Both the position numbers and the translations under genes were made by a program. From positions 1 through 6,131 of the forward strand of contig JADGQE010000255.1 in assembly GCA_017882055.1 (NCBI GenBank): 6,131 bases of DNA. The letters run 5' to 3'. How positions within the stretch are numbered: position 1 is the stretch's first letter; every line of letters begins with the position of its first letter. The DNA comes from Thermoflexales bacterium (GTDB lineage: Bacteria > Chloroflexota > Anaerolineae > Fen-1058). The notes under the pieces are model-generated. The model did no database searches. It saw only the letters and a program-made list of their open reading frames with translations, and had not been told where the DNA came from. Shown in pieces: positions 5,701 through 6,131 of the stretch.

Positions 5701-6131
5701 ATGAGTAGTTTAACGGCCGCAACCGCCGAGAAGAAATCAATCACCCGGGTCACGCGTCCACTCATCCAGCGCAGCGCGAGTTGCGGAGCATGCGCACACG
5801 CGGCGGGTCCTCGTGAGGAAGATGAATTCTTGCGGCGTAAAGAAAGCGGCAGCGCTCAATCAATGAGTGGTGCGCCGACTATCGTGCATGATGTGCTGCG
5901 TTCATCGGGCCAACCGTTAGATGCGGCTGCGCGTTCTTTCTTCGAGCCGCGCTTCGGACATGATTTCAGCAGTGTGCGGGTATATACGGATGCGAAAGCA
6001 TCAGAATCAGCACGGGCGGTGAATGCGCTGGCCTACACGGTCGGGCGGAATGTGGTGTTTGACGCGGGGCAGTATGCGCCGCAGTCGCCCGTGGGACGCA
6101 GATTGATGGCGCATGAACTGACGCACGTGGT
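5701..6131 (+). CDS. Second DUF4157 (eCIS core) protein, 5' part only
   Basis: Translation from the ATG at 5701 stays open to the window end (143 full codons plus two bases). It begins MSSLTAATAEKKSITR and repeats the architecture of the preceding gene: LIQRSASCGAC leader, EEDEFLRRKES, then DUF4157 with FFEPRFGHDFSSVRVYTD, GQYAP and HELTH just before the edge. By my hand alignment about 111 of 134 residues match the upstream protein, with one extra residue near the N-terminus. It starts five bases after the previous stop, so it is in the same operon. Its C-terminal domain, which would define the cargo type, lies outside the window; related proteins usually differ there. Whether it is a full gene or a decayed copy cannot be judged, but there is no frameshift or stop in the visible part. 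Confidence 0.87.
   Translation, partial: MSSLTAATAEKKSITRVTRPLIQRSASCGACAHAAGPREEDEFLRRKESGSAQSMSGAPTIVHDVLRSSGQPLDAAARSFFEPRFGHDFSSVRVYTDAKASESARAVNALAYTVGRNVVFDAGQYAPQSPVGRRLMAHELTHV
5767..5877 (+). repeat. Near-identical 111-bp block, copy 2
   Basis: This is the direct repeat partner of 4646-4756, at a constant offset of 1121 bases and in the same reading frame within the second DUF4157 gene. Mismatches fall at the equivalents of 4674 (T/C, changing Val to Ala), 4706 and three further bases. Confidence 0.85.

Noticed and set aside
1..6131. Insertion sequence, CRISPR array, tRNA or rRNA, riboswitch, rho-independent terminator
   Set aside because: No transposase motif, no regularly spaced short repeats, no RNA gene signature and no intergenic space above 30 bases were found on reading through the window.

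Overview
The window is one continuous plus-strand operon segment from a contractile injection system (phage-tail-like particle, probably the extracellular or eCIS type) of a moderately GC-rich bacterium. Sampled 60-base lines run from about 52 to 63% GC. No ribosomal or other taxonomic marker is present, so the host cannot be named. Loci with this gene set are known from Chloroflexota, Cyanobacteria, Myxococcota and other environmental bacteria, but that is context and not identification.

Layout, left to right: (1) the 3' end of a small DUF6760-like tail assembly gene; (2) a 293-aa Pro/Ser-rich, mostly disordered protein with a conserved-looking C-terminal VTIGRVDVRV strand; (3) a DUF4255 (Pvc16 N-terminal domain) protein carrying two C-terminal IPT/TIG-like beta domains, a likely tube/sheath terminator; (4) a 694-aa AAA+ ATPase of the Pvc15/Afp15 type with a dead first AAA module and an intact second one; (5) an 89-aa protein built from two similar beta-alpha halves; (6) a 370-aa DUF4157 (eCIS core, HELTH motif) protein with a Cys-rich C-terminal domain, probably cargo; (7) the start of a second, paralogous DUF4157 protein cut by the window end. 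Spacings are -4, +30, -1, +4, +5 and +5 bases. No internal promoter or terminator is visible, so the genes look co-transcribed and largely translationally coupled.

Working model: genes 1-4 assemble, terminate and energise particle building, while genes 6-7 supply loaded or associated cargo. Gene 5 sits exactly between the ATPase and the cargo and may be an adaptor.

The most interesting signals are at the DNA level. A sharply bounded 111-bp block near the 5' end of both cargo genes is about 95% identical, while flanking homologous DNA is only about 74% identical, which points to gene conversion or a recombination handle. GATC sites are about 3-4 times denser in the structural genes than in the cargo part, which suggests a different history for the cargo module.
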